Positions 17,029 through 26,306 are shown, counted from the first letter of the stretch. The stretch: 36,524 nucleotides of DNA from CAYVCG01 sp964449985 (GCA_964449985.1 CAYVCG010000012.1:1-36524); one strand, 5' to 3'. Numbers and translations are program-made. The notes: generated by a model from the letters alone, not told the origin.

Positions 17029-17405
17029 ATGGCTTTAAATATACTGGATATAATAATAATTGTTGTTTTGGCGGCTTTCGCCTTGCGTGGTTATAAAAGA
17101 GGGTTTGTTCTTACGTTTTTTGATTTCTTTTCTTTCCTAGCCTCTATACTTCTCACAAACATTCTATACCCCCTTGTATCGTCTTTTCTATCGTCCAACA
17201 AAGGCTTTTTTGAATTTGTAAAGCAGATTGCTCAAAAGGCATTTCCTTTAGATGATTTTATACAAGGGGCTGGAAAAGCCGCTGAGTTGGAGTTTATTAA
17301 TGCGCTTAGCCTACCGGATTTCTTAAAAAATCCACTGCTGGAAAATAACAACCCGGATATATACAAAATGCTTGGTGTATCTAGCCTCACCGATTATATC
17401 CATGG
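17029..17405 (+). CDS. CvpA family membrane protein, truncated by gap
   Basis: The first 125 residues are visible before gap 2. They begin MALNILDIIIIVVLAAFALRG, followed by the conserved YKRGFVLTFFDFFSFLAS, which is the N-terminal signature of CvpA/YshB proteins (four membrane segments; colicin V production in E. coli, function unclear in Firmicutes). GGAGG at 17015-17019 is spaced better for the ATG at 17029 than for 17020, which overlaps the DUF5711 stop. In Bacillus yshB (cvpA) is also near mutS2. The C-terminus is unknown. Confidence 0.8.
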
Positions 17406-17505
17406 NNNNNNNNNNNNNNNNNNNNNNNNNNNNNNNNNNNNNNNNNNNNNNNNNNNNNNNNNNNNNNNNNNNNNNNNNNNNNNNNNNNNNNNNNNNNNNN
17501 NNNNN
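17406..17505. other. Assembly gap 2 (100 N), size unknown
   Basis: Exactly 100 N. Unlike gap 1 the flanks are not repeated, so real sequence is missing: the end of cvpA and any terminator between it and the convergent GNAT gene. Confidence 0.9.
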
Positions 17506-17952
17506 CTATAAGCAAAAACAAAAAATATCACCTTCACGAACCATGCTGACATGCGGTATGCCATCTTCCATAAATTCATCACCATATGCCGCAAACCCAA
17601 GCTTCTCATAAAATCCTATTGCAGCAGTTTGCGCATGAATAAACTGCTTCGTTCCGCCGCATTCAAAGGCCTTGCGTATCATAATCCGCATAATAAAATC
17701 TCCGTATTTCTTGCCGCGATATTCCTTTAAAACAGCGACCCTGCCGATCACAAAATCCCCATTATTCCATAAAACGCGCCCTGTAGCAACAGGCTTTTTG
17801 TCATCATACAAAACAAGATGCATGGCATCTTTATCCTTATCGTCCATCTCATCTTCCCATGATATGCCCTGCTCATCAATAAATACTTTTATTCTTATCA
17901 TATGGGCATCGGCCAGATCTTCATACCCATTAATCCATTTTGCTTCCAACAT
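17506..17952 (-). CDS. GNAT family N-acetyltransferase
   Basis: A 148-residue acetyl-CoA-dependent transferase, resembling the ElaA-type group (short, IRIKVFIDEQG at the N-terminus). Motif A is VIGRVAVLKEYRGKKYGDFIMRIM, with the acetyl-CoA loop, and motif B-like QTAAIGFYEKLGF. The substrate is unknown. The stop codon abuts gap 2, so the gene is complete. AAGGAGGT precedes the ATG at ten bases. It is probably last in an operon behind the MATE exporter. Confidence 0.9.
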   Translation of the reverse strand: MLEAKWINGYEDLADAHMIRIKVFIDEQGISWEDEMDDKDKDAMHLVLYDDKKPVATGRVLWNNGDFVIGRVAVLKEYRGKKYGDFIMRIMIRKAFECGGTKQFIHAQTAAIGFYEKLGFAAYGDEFMEDGIPHVSMVREGDIFCFCL

Positions 17953-17981
17953 TTAATAACTGACCTCCTTGAAACAAAATC

Positions 17982-19367
17982 CTATTCTGATAACCCAACT
18001 TTATCCATCCGAACAATCGCAGATCTTTTCCACATACCACTTAGATAGAAAATGGCTCCAACAATAACACCACCTACGGGAGCAAATGCCAATGATATAT
18101 ACACACCATGCATTCCCATAAACCCGGATAAATACATAGCCAAAGGTATACGAAGTAAGACAACCGCCACAAGAGTGTTTATCATAGCAAATATAGAAAA
18201 GCCAGTGCCCGTCGCAAACCCGTTAAAACAGAACATAACTGCAAACAATAAATAAGAAACTGATGCTATACGCAAATATTCCACACTGTAATAAACCGTT
18301 GTGGAGTTTATTGTGCTTTGGTCTCCAAAGGCATAAACGAATTGCTCCGTAAATATTTGAACAATAATGAATATAACTACAGACATGGCAAATGAAAACA
18401 GCATTCCGCATTTTAATGTTGATTTTGCACGGTCCATCATCCCTGCTCCAATATTTTGTGCAACCATGGATGATATGGCCGACGATACAGCAAGCCCAGG
18501 CAAAATCGCTATAGAATCAACTTTTCCGCCGATTCCGCTCGCTGCTGCTGCTTCATAACCAAATGAATTTACTAAGCCTGCAATAAACAAAAATGATAAC
18601 CCTGCCAAAGTCATCTGAATACTTGAGGGTAATCCGATTTTAAATATTCCAAGCGCTATTTTCTTATCAAATTGCATAAAGCTCTTTAATTTAAAATCAA
18701 ATATAAAGTCCGACCGCTTTAAATACCAAACTGAAATTAAAAACGATGTCGCCTGCGAAATCGTCGTTGCATATGCGGCGCCAACAGGCCCCCATTTAAA
18801 CGATCCTACAAACAAAAGGTCTAGCCCGACATTTATAATAGCAGCTATTGCTACAAAATAAAGCGGCCGCTTTGAATCGCCTAATCCTCTGAGTATAGAA
18901 CTGACGGCGTTATAACCGATAATAAATATAACACCAATAATACAAACGCTCAAATATTCCTTTGCCCATTCGAACACCTCGGGCGTCGTTCCTATCGCCC
19001 GAAGTATAGCATCACACAGCAGTAGGCTTATAATAGTTAAAAAAACACCGATTATTGCAAACATCCCGAACAATGTGCTTATTGTCTTTTTAACGTTATC
19101 CGTTTGCCTTGCTCCGGTATACTGAGCAACCAAAACAGTTCCTCCGATAGTGAGGCCAATAATAAGAGAGCCTAAAACCATCATAACTCTTCCACCCAAA
19201 TCAACGGCGCTGATGCCGGCTGATCCGTTAAATCTTCCTACAACAAGCATGTCCACTATACTGTAAACCGCTTGCAAAATATTCGAAACAAGAAACGGCA
19301 TAGCGAATTTAAGCAGTTGCTTCCAAACTGAGCCTTTAGTTAAGTCGTTGCTGATATGTTTTGACAT
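17982..19367 (-). CDS. MATE family efflux transporter
   Basis: A 461-residue, 12-segment cation-coupled exporter of the MATE family (NorM/DinF/VmrA type). It has WKQLLKFAMPFLVSNILQAVYSIVDMLVVGRFNGSAGISAVD at the start, GTVLVAQYTGA, an internal repeat beginning at about residue 235, and MVAQNIGAG in the second half. Substrates cannot be told from sequence. It follows the YhcC-like radical SAM gene by 51 bases, and its ribosome site AAAGGA is modest. Confidence 0.93.
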   Translation of the reverse strand: MSKHISNDLTKGSVWKQLLKFAMPFLVSNILQAVYSIVDMLVVGRFNGSAGISAVDLGGRVMMVLGSLIIGLTIGGTVLVAQYTGARQTDNVKKTISTLFGMFAIIGVFLTIISLLLCDAILRAIGTTPEVFEWAKEYLSVCIIGVIFIIGYNAVSSILRGLGDSKRPLYFVAIAAIINVGLDLLFVGSFKWGPVGAAYATTISQATSFLISVWYLKRSDFIFDFKLKSFMQFDKKIALGIFKIGLPSSIQMTLAGLSFLFIAGLVNSFGYEAAAASGIGGKVDSIAILPGLAVSSAISSMVAQNIGAGMMDRAKSTLKCGMLFSFAMSVVIFIIVQIFTEQFVYAFGDQSTINSTTVYYSVEYLRIASVSYLLFAVMFCFNGFATGTGFSIFAMINTLVAVVLLRIPLAMYLSGFMGMHGVYISLAFAPVGGVIVGAIFYLSGMWKRSAIVRMDKVGLSE

Positions 19368-19417
19368 TTATAAGTAATTCCTTTCTGTGCCGTTTCCGGT
19401 TTGTTGCATAAATTAAT

Positions 19418-20392
19418 TTAAAACCCTTGCATTTTTAAAACAGCTCCTCCGCCTAAATAATTAAACCGGCTGCCCTGATGCCTATTGGTTTTTTGCATAA
19501 CGTCTTCTATATTATTCTGAATCTTTCTCCAGCTCATACCCCAATTTACAAAAACAGCGCCCTCGGCTGGGGCGCGCCCGATTAGCCTTTGAACAACTAC
19601 TTCCGACGAAAGATATTCCAAGAACGTTATTACACGCTCGATATACTCATCAGGGGTTATCATACAAAATTCCCCATTTAAATATTGCGAAGCAAGCTTT
19701 GTCCCTTCCATAAGATAAAGAGCATGAAGCTTTACATAATCGCTGCCAACAGTAGATATTATTTTAGACGTTTCTACAGCATCTGTCAAGCTGTCATAAG
19801 GCAAATTAAGTATAACATGGGTACACAAATCTAAGCCGGCTTTTTTTATACGAAAGCAAGCATCTATATATTCCGCAAGAGTATGGCCACGGTTAATCTT
19901 ATTAAGCGTATGATAATTAGCCGTTTGAAGCCCCAGCTCAACGGTTATGTCGATATTAAATTTGCTGCTGATATTTTTCAAAAATTGTATATGCTCATCC
20001 GAAACGCAATCAGGGCGGGTAGAAACAGCGATCTCACAAACGTCGCATTCCGCCGCTTGGGTGATATAAGATTTAAACATTTGGATAGGAAGATATGTGT
20101 TGGAAAAATTTTGAAAATAAGCGATAAATTTCTCTGCTTTGTATCTGCGCTTAATATGCTCCCTCGAGGAAAACAGCTGTTCTCTAACAGACGACGTCTC
20201 CGGCATACATTCAAACCCAACGCCAATATCGCCGCAATAAGAACATCCCCCAAAAGATATATTGCCGTCACGGTTAGGACACGTGACGGCGATATTAACA
20301 GGCAGCTTATATGCCTTTACACCATATTTGTTTTTTATATAATCAGAGTATTTATTATAAAAACCGTTCATTTTAGTAAAACCCGATTTCAT
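19418..20392 (-). CDS. TIGR01212-type radical SAM protein (YhcC-like)
   Basis: A radical SAM enzyme of unknown substrate, 324 residues. The cluster motif is unusual in this family: TCPNRDGNISFGGCSYC gives Cys-x14-Cys-x2-Cys. Also visible are FIAYFQNFSNTY, IAVSTRPDC, VELGLQT and HVILNLPYD, all typical of YhcC. The ATG at 20392 is the most likely start, but no strong ribosome site is seen; MNGFYNKY at 20371 is an alternative. It begins 29 bases after the P-loop gene stop, so it probably depends on that operon. Confidence 0.88.
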   Translation of the reverse strand: MKSGFTKMNGFYNKYSDYIKNKYGVKAYKLPVNIAVTCPNRDGNISFGGCSYCGDIGVGFECMPETSSVREQLFSSREHIKRRYKAEKFIAYFQNFSNTYLPIQMFKSYITQAAECDVCEIAVSTRPDCVSDEHIQFLKNISSKFNIDITVELGLQTANYHTLNKINRGHTLAEYIDACFRIKKAGLDLCTHVILNLPYDSLTDAVETSKIISTVGSDYVKLHALYLMEGTKLASQYLNGEFCMITPDEYIERVITFLEYLSSEVVVQRLIGRAPAEGAVFVNWGMSWRKIQNNIEDVMQKTNRHQGSRFNYLGGGAVLKMQGF

Positions 20393-20420
20393 TTTCAATG
20401 TTTTATTCTAGAAAAAAATA

Positions 20421-20834
20421 TTATATAGCCAGCTGCTTAACATCCTCTGGAAGATCCAAAAGCTCGCAGTTCATAGTAACTATAAAATCAAGCCCTCTCT
20501 CGCTTGAAATTTTCTCCAACTTAGCTATAAGCTTTTGCAGGCTTTCATTGTCCAGCGTTCTGATAACGTTGGTCAACCCATCGACAAACATTTCTTTTAT
20601 ATCCGAGTCCTGAGACAGTATACCGTAAACAAAGCCGATAAATTCCCTATAATTTGAAAGAGGAAAATCCATTGTATCAACGAAGCGTATATCATAATGC
20701 AAGTCATAAATGTGCCTGCTGTCATCATCGATAAAAACTATATGCCCATCTGTCTTTTTAACCGCTTCGTTTGCCATATCTATCAAGCGTTTAGTTTTTC
20801 CTGTGCCTTTTCCTCCCGTGATTAACTTTATCAT
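20421..20834 (-). CDS. P-loop ATP-binding protein, unknown function
   Basis: A 137-residue single-domain NTPase. Walker A is GGKGTGKT at residues 7-14, directly at the N-terminus; a Walker B-like hydrophobic strand ends in KEMFVDGL, and IVTMNCELLDLPE resembles sensor I. No partner domain is present, so it resembles small KaiC/PilT-like or ABC-like Clostridial proteins of unknown role. TAGGAGGAG precedes the ATG. It leads the operon with the YhcC-like protein. Confidence 0.75.
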   Translation of the reverse strand: MIKLITGGKGTGKTKRLIDMANEAVKKTDGHIVFIDDDSRHIYDLHYDIRFVDTMDFPLSNYREFIGFVYGILSQDSDIKEMFVDGLTNVIRTLDNESLQKLIAKLEKISSERGLDFIVTMNCELLDLPEDVKQLAI

Positions 20835-20924
20835 GATAATCTCCTCCTATTTTATAAACATTTTACATAAAAACCCATTTTTAATACAAATTTTACATCA
20901 GTATTACATATCTTGTATTCTTTA

Positions 20925-20953
20925 ATTATATAATAAATCCTCTTTTTTTTCAA
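20925..20953 (-). promoter_or_regulatory. Sigma-A promoter of the P-loop/radical SAM/MATE/GNAT run
   Basis: -35 TTGAAA (20953-20948), 17-base spacer, -10 TATAAT (20930-20925), about 90 bases before the P-loop gene. Confidence 0.65.
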
Positions 20954-20980
20954 AGCTTATTTGGAATAATAATTTTTTCG

Positions 20981-20999
20981 TTATTGTTAACAACAATAA
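20981..20999. repeat. Perfect inverted repeat in the intergenic region
   Basis: TTATTGTT-AAC-AACAATAA, 8-bp arms, between the two minus-strand radical SAM regions and 28 bases upstream of the -35 of the promoter at 20925-20953. It lacks a T run on either strand, so it is more likely an operator than a terminator. No regulator can be named. Confidence 0.4.
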
Positions 21000-21018
21000 G
21001 CCTAATAATTTGTTGGAA

Positions 21019-21873
21019 TTAACTTCTTTGGTATAACAACTTTGCAAACCCGCAGGTTTGGCATAGTTTTTCTCGCAATTGTCCTTTTGAAAATCCCTCC
21101 CTCATGTTTACAGCACATGTGCCTTCCAGTATTTCCTCCAAGGATTTCTCATAAATATTCCCCAAAGGAATCGCGCCTTGAGCATCCAAACAGCAAGGGA
21201 CTACTGTTCCGTCTGCTAAAATACCGACATCGTGCTTTATAGCGCCGCATCTGCCTGATGATGAAATCTTCTCGCCGTTTATATCGGGCCAAATAAATCG
21301 TTGCTGCTGTTGCAAAAATACATTGCTAGATATTTTAATGCCATTGCCTTTTGTTATGCTATTAGGGTATAATGCATCAGGGATATGGAAACGTATCTCA
21401 TTCATTATATCGGCATTATAAAATTCATCATCGGAACCAAAATTCCACAAACGTAGACAGTGGTAAACATCGTTTCCCGTTTTCTCAATTAATGCAAAAA
21501 TATCATTTATAATATGTTTGTAGTTTTTTCCATTTTCCATAATACTATGCAATGAATAGTTAATTTGCCTGAGAGCAGGTTTGTTGATGAGGCTCTCCAT
21601 TCTTTTTCCGATAAGCGTGGCGTTTGTGGTTATGGATGCCTTTATGCCGGTATGCTCGCAAATATCAAGCAAAACGCCCAAATCCGGATGCAAAAGTGGT
21701 TCACCCAAAACATGCATGTATATATAATCTGTATTTGGTTTTATACTTTTTAATATAGTTTCAAACATCCCAGGTGAAACGAACGCCTCTTTACGGCTTG
21801 ACGCGACACAAAATGAACAATTAAGGTTACACTGGTTGGTTATTTCTATATACACTTTTTTTAGCTTATGCAT
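21019..21873 (-). CDS. Radical SAM/SPASM domain protein
   Basis: A 284-residue enzyme with the radical SAM cluster CNLNCSFC (Cys14, 18, 21), MHVLGEPLLHPDL (GGE-like motif), and a C-terminal SPASM region: SSGRCGAIKHDVGILADGTVVPCCLD, then GNIYEKSLEEI and a final CQTCGFA, which would bind auxiliary iron-sulfur clusters. The order matches anSME/MoaA-like proteins of unknown substrate. No small peptide substrate or partner gene is seen nearby. The ribosome site (AAAGGCGGG) is weak. Confidence 0.88.
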   Translation of the reverse strand: MHKLKKVYIEITNQCNLNCSFCVASSRKEAFVSPGMFETILKSIKPNTDYIYMHVLGEPLLHPDLGVLLDICEHTGIKASITTNATLIGKRMESLINKPALRQINYSLHSIMENGKNYKHIINDIFALIEKTGNDVYHCLRLWNFGSDDEFYNADIMNEIRFHIPDALYPNSITKGNGIKISSNVFLQQQQRFIWPDINGEKISSSGRCGAIKHDVGILADGTVVPCCLDAQGAIPLGNIYEKSLEEILEGTCAVNMREGFSKGQLREKLCQTCGFAKLLYQRS

Positions 21874-21933
21874 AAAAACCCGCCTTTTTTAAAGCTGTGT
21901 CGGTTTATGTCATGTTTATTACATGCAATATTA

Positions 21934-21962
21934 TTGACATTAATGGTATAATACTATAGATT
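21934..21962 (+). promoter_or_regulatory. Promoter of the topoisomerase operon
   Basis: TTGACA (21934-21939), 17-base spacer, TAGATT (21957-21962), about 55 bases before the ATG. The -35 is perfect; the -10 is moderate. Confidence 0.5.
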
Positions 21963-22016
21963 TAAGAATAAAGCAAAAAAACATTTGATATATTTTACAT
22001 ACAAAGGTTGAAGCTT

Positions 22017-23990
22017 ATGAAAAAAAATACAAATTCATACGACAATGAAAGCATAAAGGCGCTAAAAGACGAAGAACGTGTCCGTCTCCGTCCGTCTGTA
22101 ATATTTGGATCTGACGGCATATCCGGCTGCCAGCACTCTATTTTTGAAATAATATCCAACTCCATAGACGAATCCAGGGAAGGCTACGGCAATAGGATAG
22201 AAATAACCCGCCATGCTGATTTTTCTATAACAGTGCGGGATTATGGCCGCGGTATACCCGTGGATTATAACGCTAATGAGCAGAAATATAACTGGGAGCT
22301 TGTTTTTTGCGAGCTTTATGCCGGCGGAAAGTATGACAACAACGCGGGCGGCAGCTTTAAATTCAGCCTTGGGTTAAATGGCCTCGGCTTATGCTCAACC
22401 CAATACGCCTCCGAATACATGGATGTGGAAATCATCCGGGACGGTTATATATATACACTGCATTTTGAGAAAGGGCGCAATATCGGCGGCTTGAAAAAAG
22501 AGCCTATATCAGATAAGCCCTCCGCCACGATGATAAAATGGAAACCCGATACAGAGGTTTTCACAGATATAAAAGTCCCTCTTGAGTTTTATCAAGAAAT
22601 GCTTCGCCGCCAAGCAATAGTTAATGCAGGGCTTTTATTTGTTTTGCATGATGAGGCTTCAGGCGAAACATTTGAATATGTTTATGAAAACGGCATTAAG
22701 GATTATATAAAAGAGCTCTCCAATGGGAAATCCTTTACAGAACCCGTCTTTTTTGAAACGTCTTCCAAGGGTCGTGACAGGGAGGACAAGCCGGAATATG
22801 AGCTGAAATATGAAATAACCTTCTGCTTTAACAACGAAGTCAACGTTGTGGAGTATTATCACAACTCCAGCTTTTTGGAATACGGCGGCTCGCCTGATAA
22901 AGCCGTTCGCTCTGCGTTTACATACGCTGTAGACGGATATATAAAAAACGCAGGTCTATACAAAAAAGATGAAAAGAAAATAACTTATCAGGATATAGAG
23001 GATAGCCTTATCCTTATTTCAAACTCTTTTTCCACAATAACAAGCTATGAAAACCAGACGAAAAAGTCCATAACAAACAAGTTTATTCAGGATTCTATGA
23101 CGGATTATTTGAAAAAACAGCTTGTTATATACTTTATTGAAAACAAGGCGGATGCTGATAAAATCGCCAATCAAGCGCTGGTTAACAAACGTAGCCGTGA
23201 AACTGCGGAAAAGACCCGCCTTAGCATACGCAAAAAACTGACAGGCTCTATCGACATTAATAACCGTGTTGAAAAATTCGTAAATTGCAGAACAAAGGAT
23301 ATAACCCGCCGGGAGCTATATATTGTTGAGGGAGATTCCGCTTTAGGCGCGTGTAAATTGGGCAGAGATGCAGAGTTTCAGGCGATTATGCCAGTCCGAG
23401 GCAAAATATTAAACTGTCTTAAATCCGATTATGATAAGATTTTTGCTAATGATATAATAACTGATTTGCTTCGGGTTTTGGGTTGCGGCGTAGAAATAAA
23501 ATCCAAGCATAACAAAGACTTGAATTCATTTGATATAGGAAAACTTAATTGGAACAAGGTTATTATTTGTACAGATGCCGATGTTGACGGCTTCCAAATC
23601 CGCACGCTTATCCTAACGATGCTGTATCGACTTGTGCCTACTCTGATTAACGAAAAAAAGGTTTTTATTGCGGAATCACCGCTTTATGAAATCAATTCCG
23701 CCAAAAAAACATTTTTCGCATATAGCGAAAAGGAAAAAATCGATATAACATCAAAACTTGCATCAAAATTCACAATACAGCGTTCCAAAGGTCTTGGAGA
23801 AAACGAGCCGGAAATGATGTGGCAAACCACAATGAACCCGCTGACCAGAAAGCTTATCGCTGTTTTGCCAGGGGATATAGAAAAAGCCAGAGAAATGTTT
23901 GAAATCCTTTTGGGCGATAATCTAAAGGGCAGGAAGGAATTTATAGAGCTTTTCGGACACAAATATATAGACCTTACGGAAACGGTTTAG
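22017..23990 (+). CDS. Divergent DNA topoisomerase IV-type subunit B (ParE/GyrB family)
   Basis: The ATPase and TOPRIM subunit of a type IIA topoisomerase, 657 residues. The GHKL ATPase shows IFEIISNSIDES (Glu45, Asn49) and RDYGRGIPVD; the next glycine loop is SLGLNGLGLCS, where most GyrB/ParE have the histidine version LHGVG. The switch region has QRSKGLGENEPEMMWQTTMNP. TOPRIM has VEGDSALG (usually EGDSAGG), MPVRGKILN and CTDADVDGFQIR. All catalytic acids are present, so I expect activity. There is no long insert. The ATG at 22017 follows AAAGG; an in-frame TTG three codons upstream is less likely. It is 18 bases before the A subunit. Confidence 0.88.
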   Translation: MKKNTNSYDNESIKALKDEERVRLRPSVIFGSDGISGCQHSIFEIISNSIDESREGYGNRIEITRHADFSITVRDYGRGIPVDYNANEQKYNWELVFCELYAGGKYDNNAGGSFKFSLGLNGLGLCSTQYASEYMDVEIIRDGYIYTLHFEKGRNIGGLKKEPISDKPSATMIKWKPDTEVFTDIKVPLEFYQEMLRRQAIVNAGLLFVLHDEASGETFEYVYENGIKDYIKELSNGKSFTEPVFFETSSKGRDREDKPEYELKYEITFCFNNEVNVVEYYHNSSFLEYGGSPDKAVRSAFTYAVDGYIKNAGLYKKDEKKITYQDIEDSLILISNSFSTITSYENQTKKSITNKFIQDSMTDYLKKQLVIYFIENKADADKIANQALVNKRSRETAEKTRLSIRKKLTGSIDINNRVEKFVNCRTKDITRRELYIVEGDSALGACKLGRDAEFQAIMPVRGKILNCLKSDYDKIFANDIITDLLRVLGCGVEIKSKHNKDLNSFDIGKLNWNKVIICTDADVDGFQIRTLILTMLYRLVPTLINEKKVFIAESPLYEINSAKKTFFAYSEKEKIDITSKLASKFTIQRSKGLGENEPEMMWQTTMNPLTRKLIAVLPGDIEKAREMFEILLGDNLKGRKEFIELFGHKYIDLTETV

Positions 23991-24008
23991 TGAACAGGAG
24001 AAAACATT

Positions 24009-26210
24009 ATGTCTGCAAAAAAAAGTTTAACCAGCGGTTCCTTAGAACCCATAATCTTAAACGAGCAGGAAATCGCCCAAACCCTTGAAACCAACTATAT
24101 GCCTTATGCCATGAGCGTTATCGTCTCCCGCGCTATCCCCGAGATAGACGGTTTTAAGCCATCCCATAGAAAACTATTATATACTATGTATACAATGGGG
24201 CTGTTAAAAGGCGCAAGAACGAAATCTGCCAATATAGTCGGCTCCACAATGAAATTAAACCCTCACGGCGACCAAGCCATTTATGAAACGATGGTGCGCC
24301 TAACCAGGGGCAACGAAACGCTTCTGCATCCGTTTATTGATTCTAAAGGGAATTTTGGCAAGCAGTATTCCAGGGATATGGCCTATGCAGCTTCCCGTTA
24401 CACCGAGGCTAAATTGGATGATATTTGCCAAGAGGTGTTTAAAGATATAGACAAGAACACTGTGGATTTTATAGATAACTACGACGGCAAGCTAAAAGAA
24501 CCGACACTTCTGCCTGTTACATTCCCAAATCTTCTAGTTACGCCAAATCAGGGCATAGCCGTCGGTATGGCCAGCTCCATTTGCAGTTTTAATCTTAAAG
24601 AAATTTGCATGGCGACAATCGCTTTTATTAAAAATAATGATATTAATCTACTAGATTATATAAGCGGGCCTGATTTTTCCACAGGCGGTCAGTTTATTTT
24701 TAATGAAAAAGACTTAACATCCATATATGAAACAGGCCGCGGAAGCTTTAAGCTGCGGGCGAAATGGCGTTATGACAAGAAAAACAGCCTTATAGAAATA
24801 TACGAAATCCCATATACTACAACGATAGAAGCTATTTGCGATAAAATTATTGCAATGATAAAATCCGGCAAAATAAAGGATATAAACGACGTTCGGGATG
24901 AAACAGACTTAAACGGTCTTAAAATAACGCTGGATATTAAAAAAAGCGCAAACCCAGAGCTTATTATGACAAGGCTTTTCGCGCAGACCCCTTTGATGGA
25001 TAGCTTTAGCTGCAACTTCAACGCGCTTATAAACGGCAAACCTCAGACGCTTGGCATAAAGGGCATTCTTGACGAATGGCTTTTGTTTAGAACGGACTGT
25101 ATACGCCGGAAAACCGAATTTGATTTAAAAAAGCTTGAGGAAAAGAAACACCTTTTAGAAGGCTTGTCCCTGATTATCTTGGATATAGACAAGGCAATAC
25201 GTATAATTAGAGAGACCGAGGACGACAGGCAGGTTATCCCAAATCTTATGGCTGGCTTTGGTATAGATGAAACCCAAGCTGAATTCATTGCAGAAATAAA
25301 GCTGCGCAACATAAATCGTCAGTATTTGGCCAACCGGATTGACGAACTGGATAGCGTTAAAACGGAGATAGAAAAGCTTTCCGATATTTTAAGTGACGAT
25401 TCCAAAATAAAAGCTATAATCACATCAGAGCTTAAAGAAGTCTCTAAAAAATACGGCAAACCCAGAAAAACTGATGTTGTTTATGAGCTTGAAGAGACCA
25501 CATTCTCAACAGATGACTTTATTGATGATTACGCGCTTAAAATATTCCTGACAGATCACGGGTATTTCAAGAAAATATCCCTTGTTTCCCTGCGTTCTTC
25601 TGGGGAACAGTATTTAAAGGATGACGATTTTATAATTCAGGAGATAGACACGACAAATAAATCCGAGCTGTTATTTTTCTCCAACCAATACAACGTTTAT
25701 AAGGCAAAAACCCACGAAATGCCGGATTCTAAGGCCAGCTCTATGGGTGATTACTTAGCCAATGTGTTAAAGCTTTCGGAAGGCGAACGCATAATCTATA
25801 TCGCCGCCACAACAGACTATGCAGGGTTTATGGTGTTCGGCTTTGAAAACGGCAAGGTAGCAAAGGTGGCTATGGATTGTTATGCAACGAAAATGAACCG
25901 TAAAAAACTTGTTAACGCATACTCCGACAAATCCAAGATAATTTTCGCCGATTATATCAAAGGCGATACGAGTTATATAGCTATACGAGATTTAGACAAA
26001 GCAACACTGTTTGACACCGGCCTGTTAACGCCTGTTTCCACAAAAAACTCCAATGGGGTTCAGGTCATGACGCTGAAAAAGAACAGCCTAATGTCTAAAA
26101 TGATGCGGGCTGAAGCATTTGTGAGCGCAGATATTAATTATTATCGCACCGATAAAATCCCATCAACCGGGCATTTTATAACGGAACGTGATAAGGGAGA
26201 TAATATGTAG
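24009..26210 (+). CDS. Divergent DNA topoisomerase IV-type subunit A (ParC/GyrA family)
   Basis: The DNA-cleaving subunit, 733 residues. It has MPYAMSVIVSRAIPEIDGFKPSHRKLLYTMY, the active-site Tyr131 in AASRYTEAKL with the helper Arg130, GVGMASSI-like GIAVGMASSICSFN, and a coiled coil with dimer region (about 355-480). The C-terminal domain (about 490-730) has weak beta-pinwheel repeats but no GyrA box (QRRGGKG), so it is of topoisomerase IV type and should not wrap DNA as gyrase does. In the quinolone region it reads HGDQAIYET: Gln89 at the Ser83 position of E. coli GyrA, Glu93 at the Asp87 position. AGGAG precedes the ATG. It is translated after its partner with 18 bases between. Confidence 0.88.
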   Translation: MSAKKSLTSGSLEPIILNEQEIAQTLETNYMPYAMSVIVSRAIPEIDGFKPSHRKLLYTMYTMGLLKGARTKSANIVGSTMKLNPHGDQAIYETMVRLTRGNETLLHPFIDSKGNFGKQYSRDMAYAASRYTEAKLDDICQEVFKDIDKNTVDFIDNYDGKLKEPTLLPVTFPNLLVTPNQGIAVGMASSICSFNLKEICMATIAFIKNNDINLLDYISGPDFSTGGQFIFNEKDLTSIYETGRGSFKLRAKWRYDKKNSLIEIYEIPYTTTIEAICDKIIAMIKSGKIKDINDVRDETDLNGLKITLDIKKSANPELIMTRLFAQTPLMDSFSCNFNALINGKPQTLGIKGILDEWLLFRTDCIRRKTEFDLKKLEEKKHLLEGLSLIILDIDKAIRIIRETEDDRQVIPNLMAGFGIDETQAEFIAEIKLRNINRQYLANRIDELDSVKTEIEKLSDILSDDSKIKAIITSELKEVSKKYGKPRKTDVVYELEETTFSTDDFIDDYALKIFLTDHGYFKKISLVSLRSSGEQYLKDDDFIIQEIDTTNKSELLFFSNQYNVYKAKTHEMPDSKASSMGDYLANVLKLSEGERIIYIAATTDYAGFMVFGFENGKVAKVAMDCYATKMNRKKLVNAYSDKSKIIFADYIKGDTSYIAIRDLDKATLFDTGLLTPVSTKNSNGVQVMTLKKNSLMSKMMRAEAFVSADINYYRTDKIPSTGHFITERDKGDNM

Positions 26211-26261
26211 GTGGAGCTTGAAAAGCACCTCTCAGGCTGTCGACAATCATTCGAGTTATGT

Positions 26262-26280
26262 GGGCGCGCAAAGCGTGCCC
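26262..26280. repeat. GC-rich hairpin between convergent genes
   Basis: GGGCGCGC-AAA-GCGTGCCC forms an 8-bp stem followed by CTACA. It is far more GC-rich than its surroundings and resembles REP-like or short interspersed palindromes seen in many bacterial genomes. It may also help end the topoisomerase transcript, but no T run follows. Confidence 0.45.
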
Positions 26281-26306
26281 CTACAGAGATTGTGGTTTAT
26301 CTTGCT

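Noticed and set aside
21019..21873. RiPP maturase with a nearby precursor peptide
   Set aside because: The SPASM protein could mature a peptide, but I found no small Cys- or Gly-rich ORF with a ribosome site around it.
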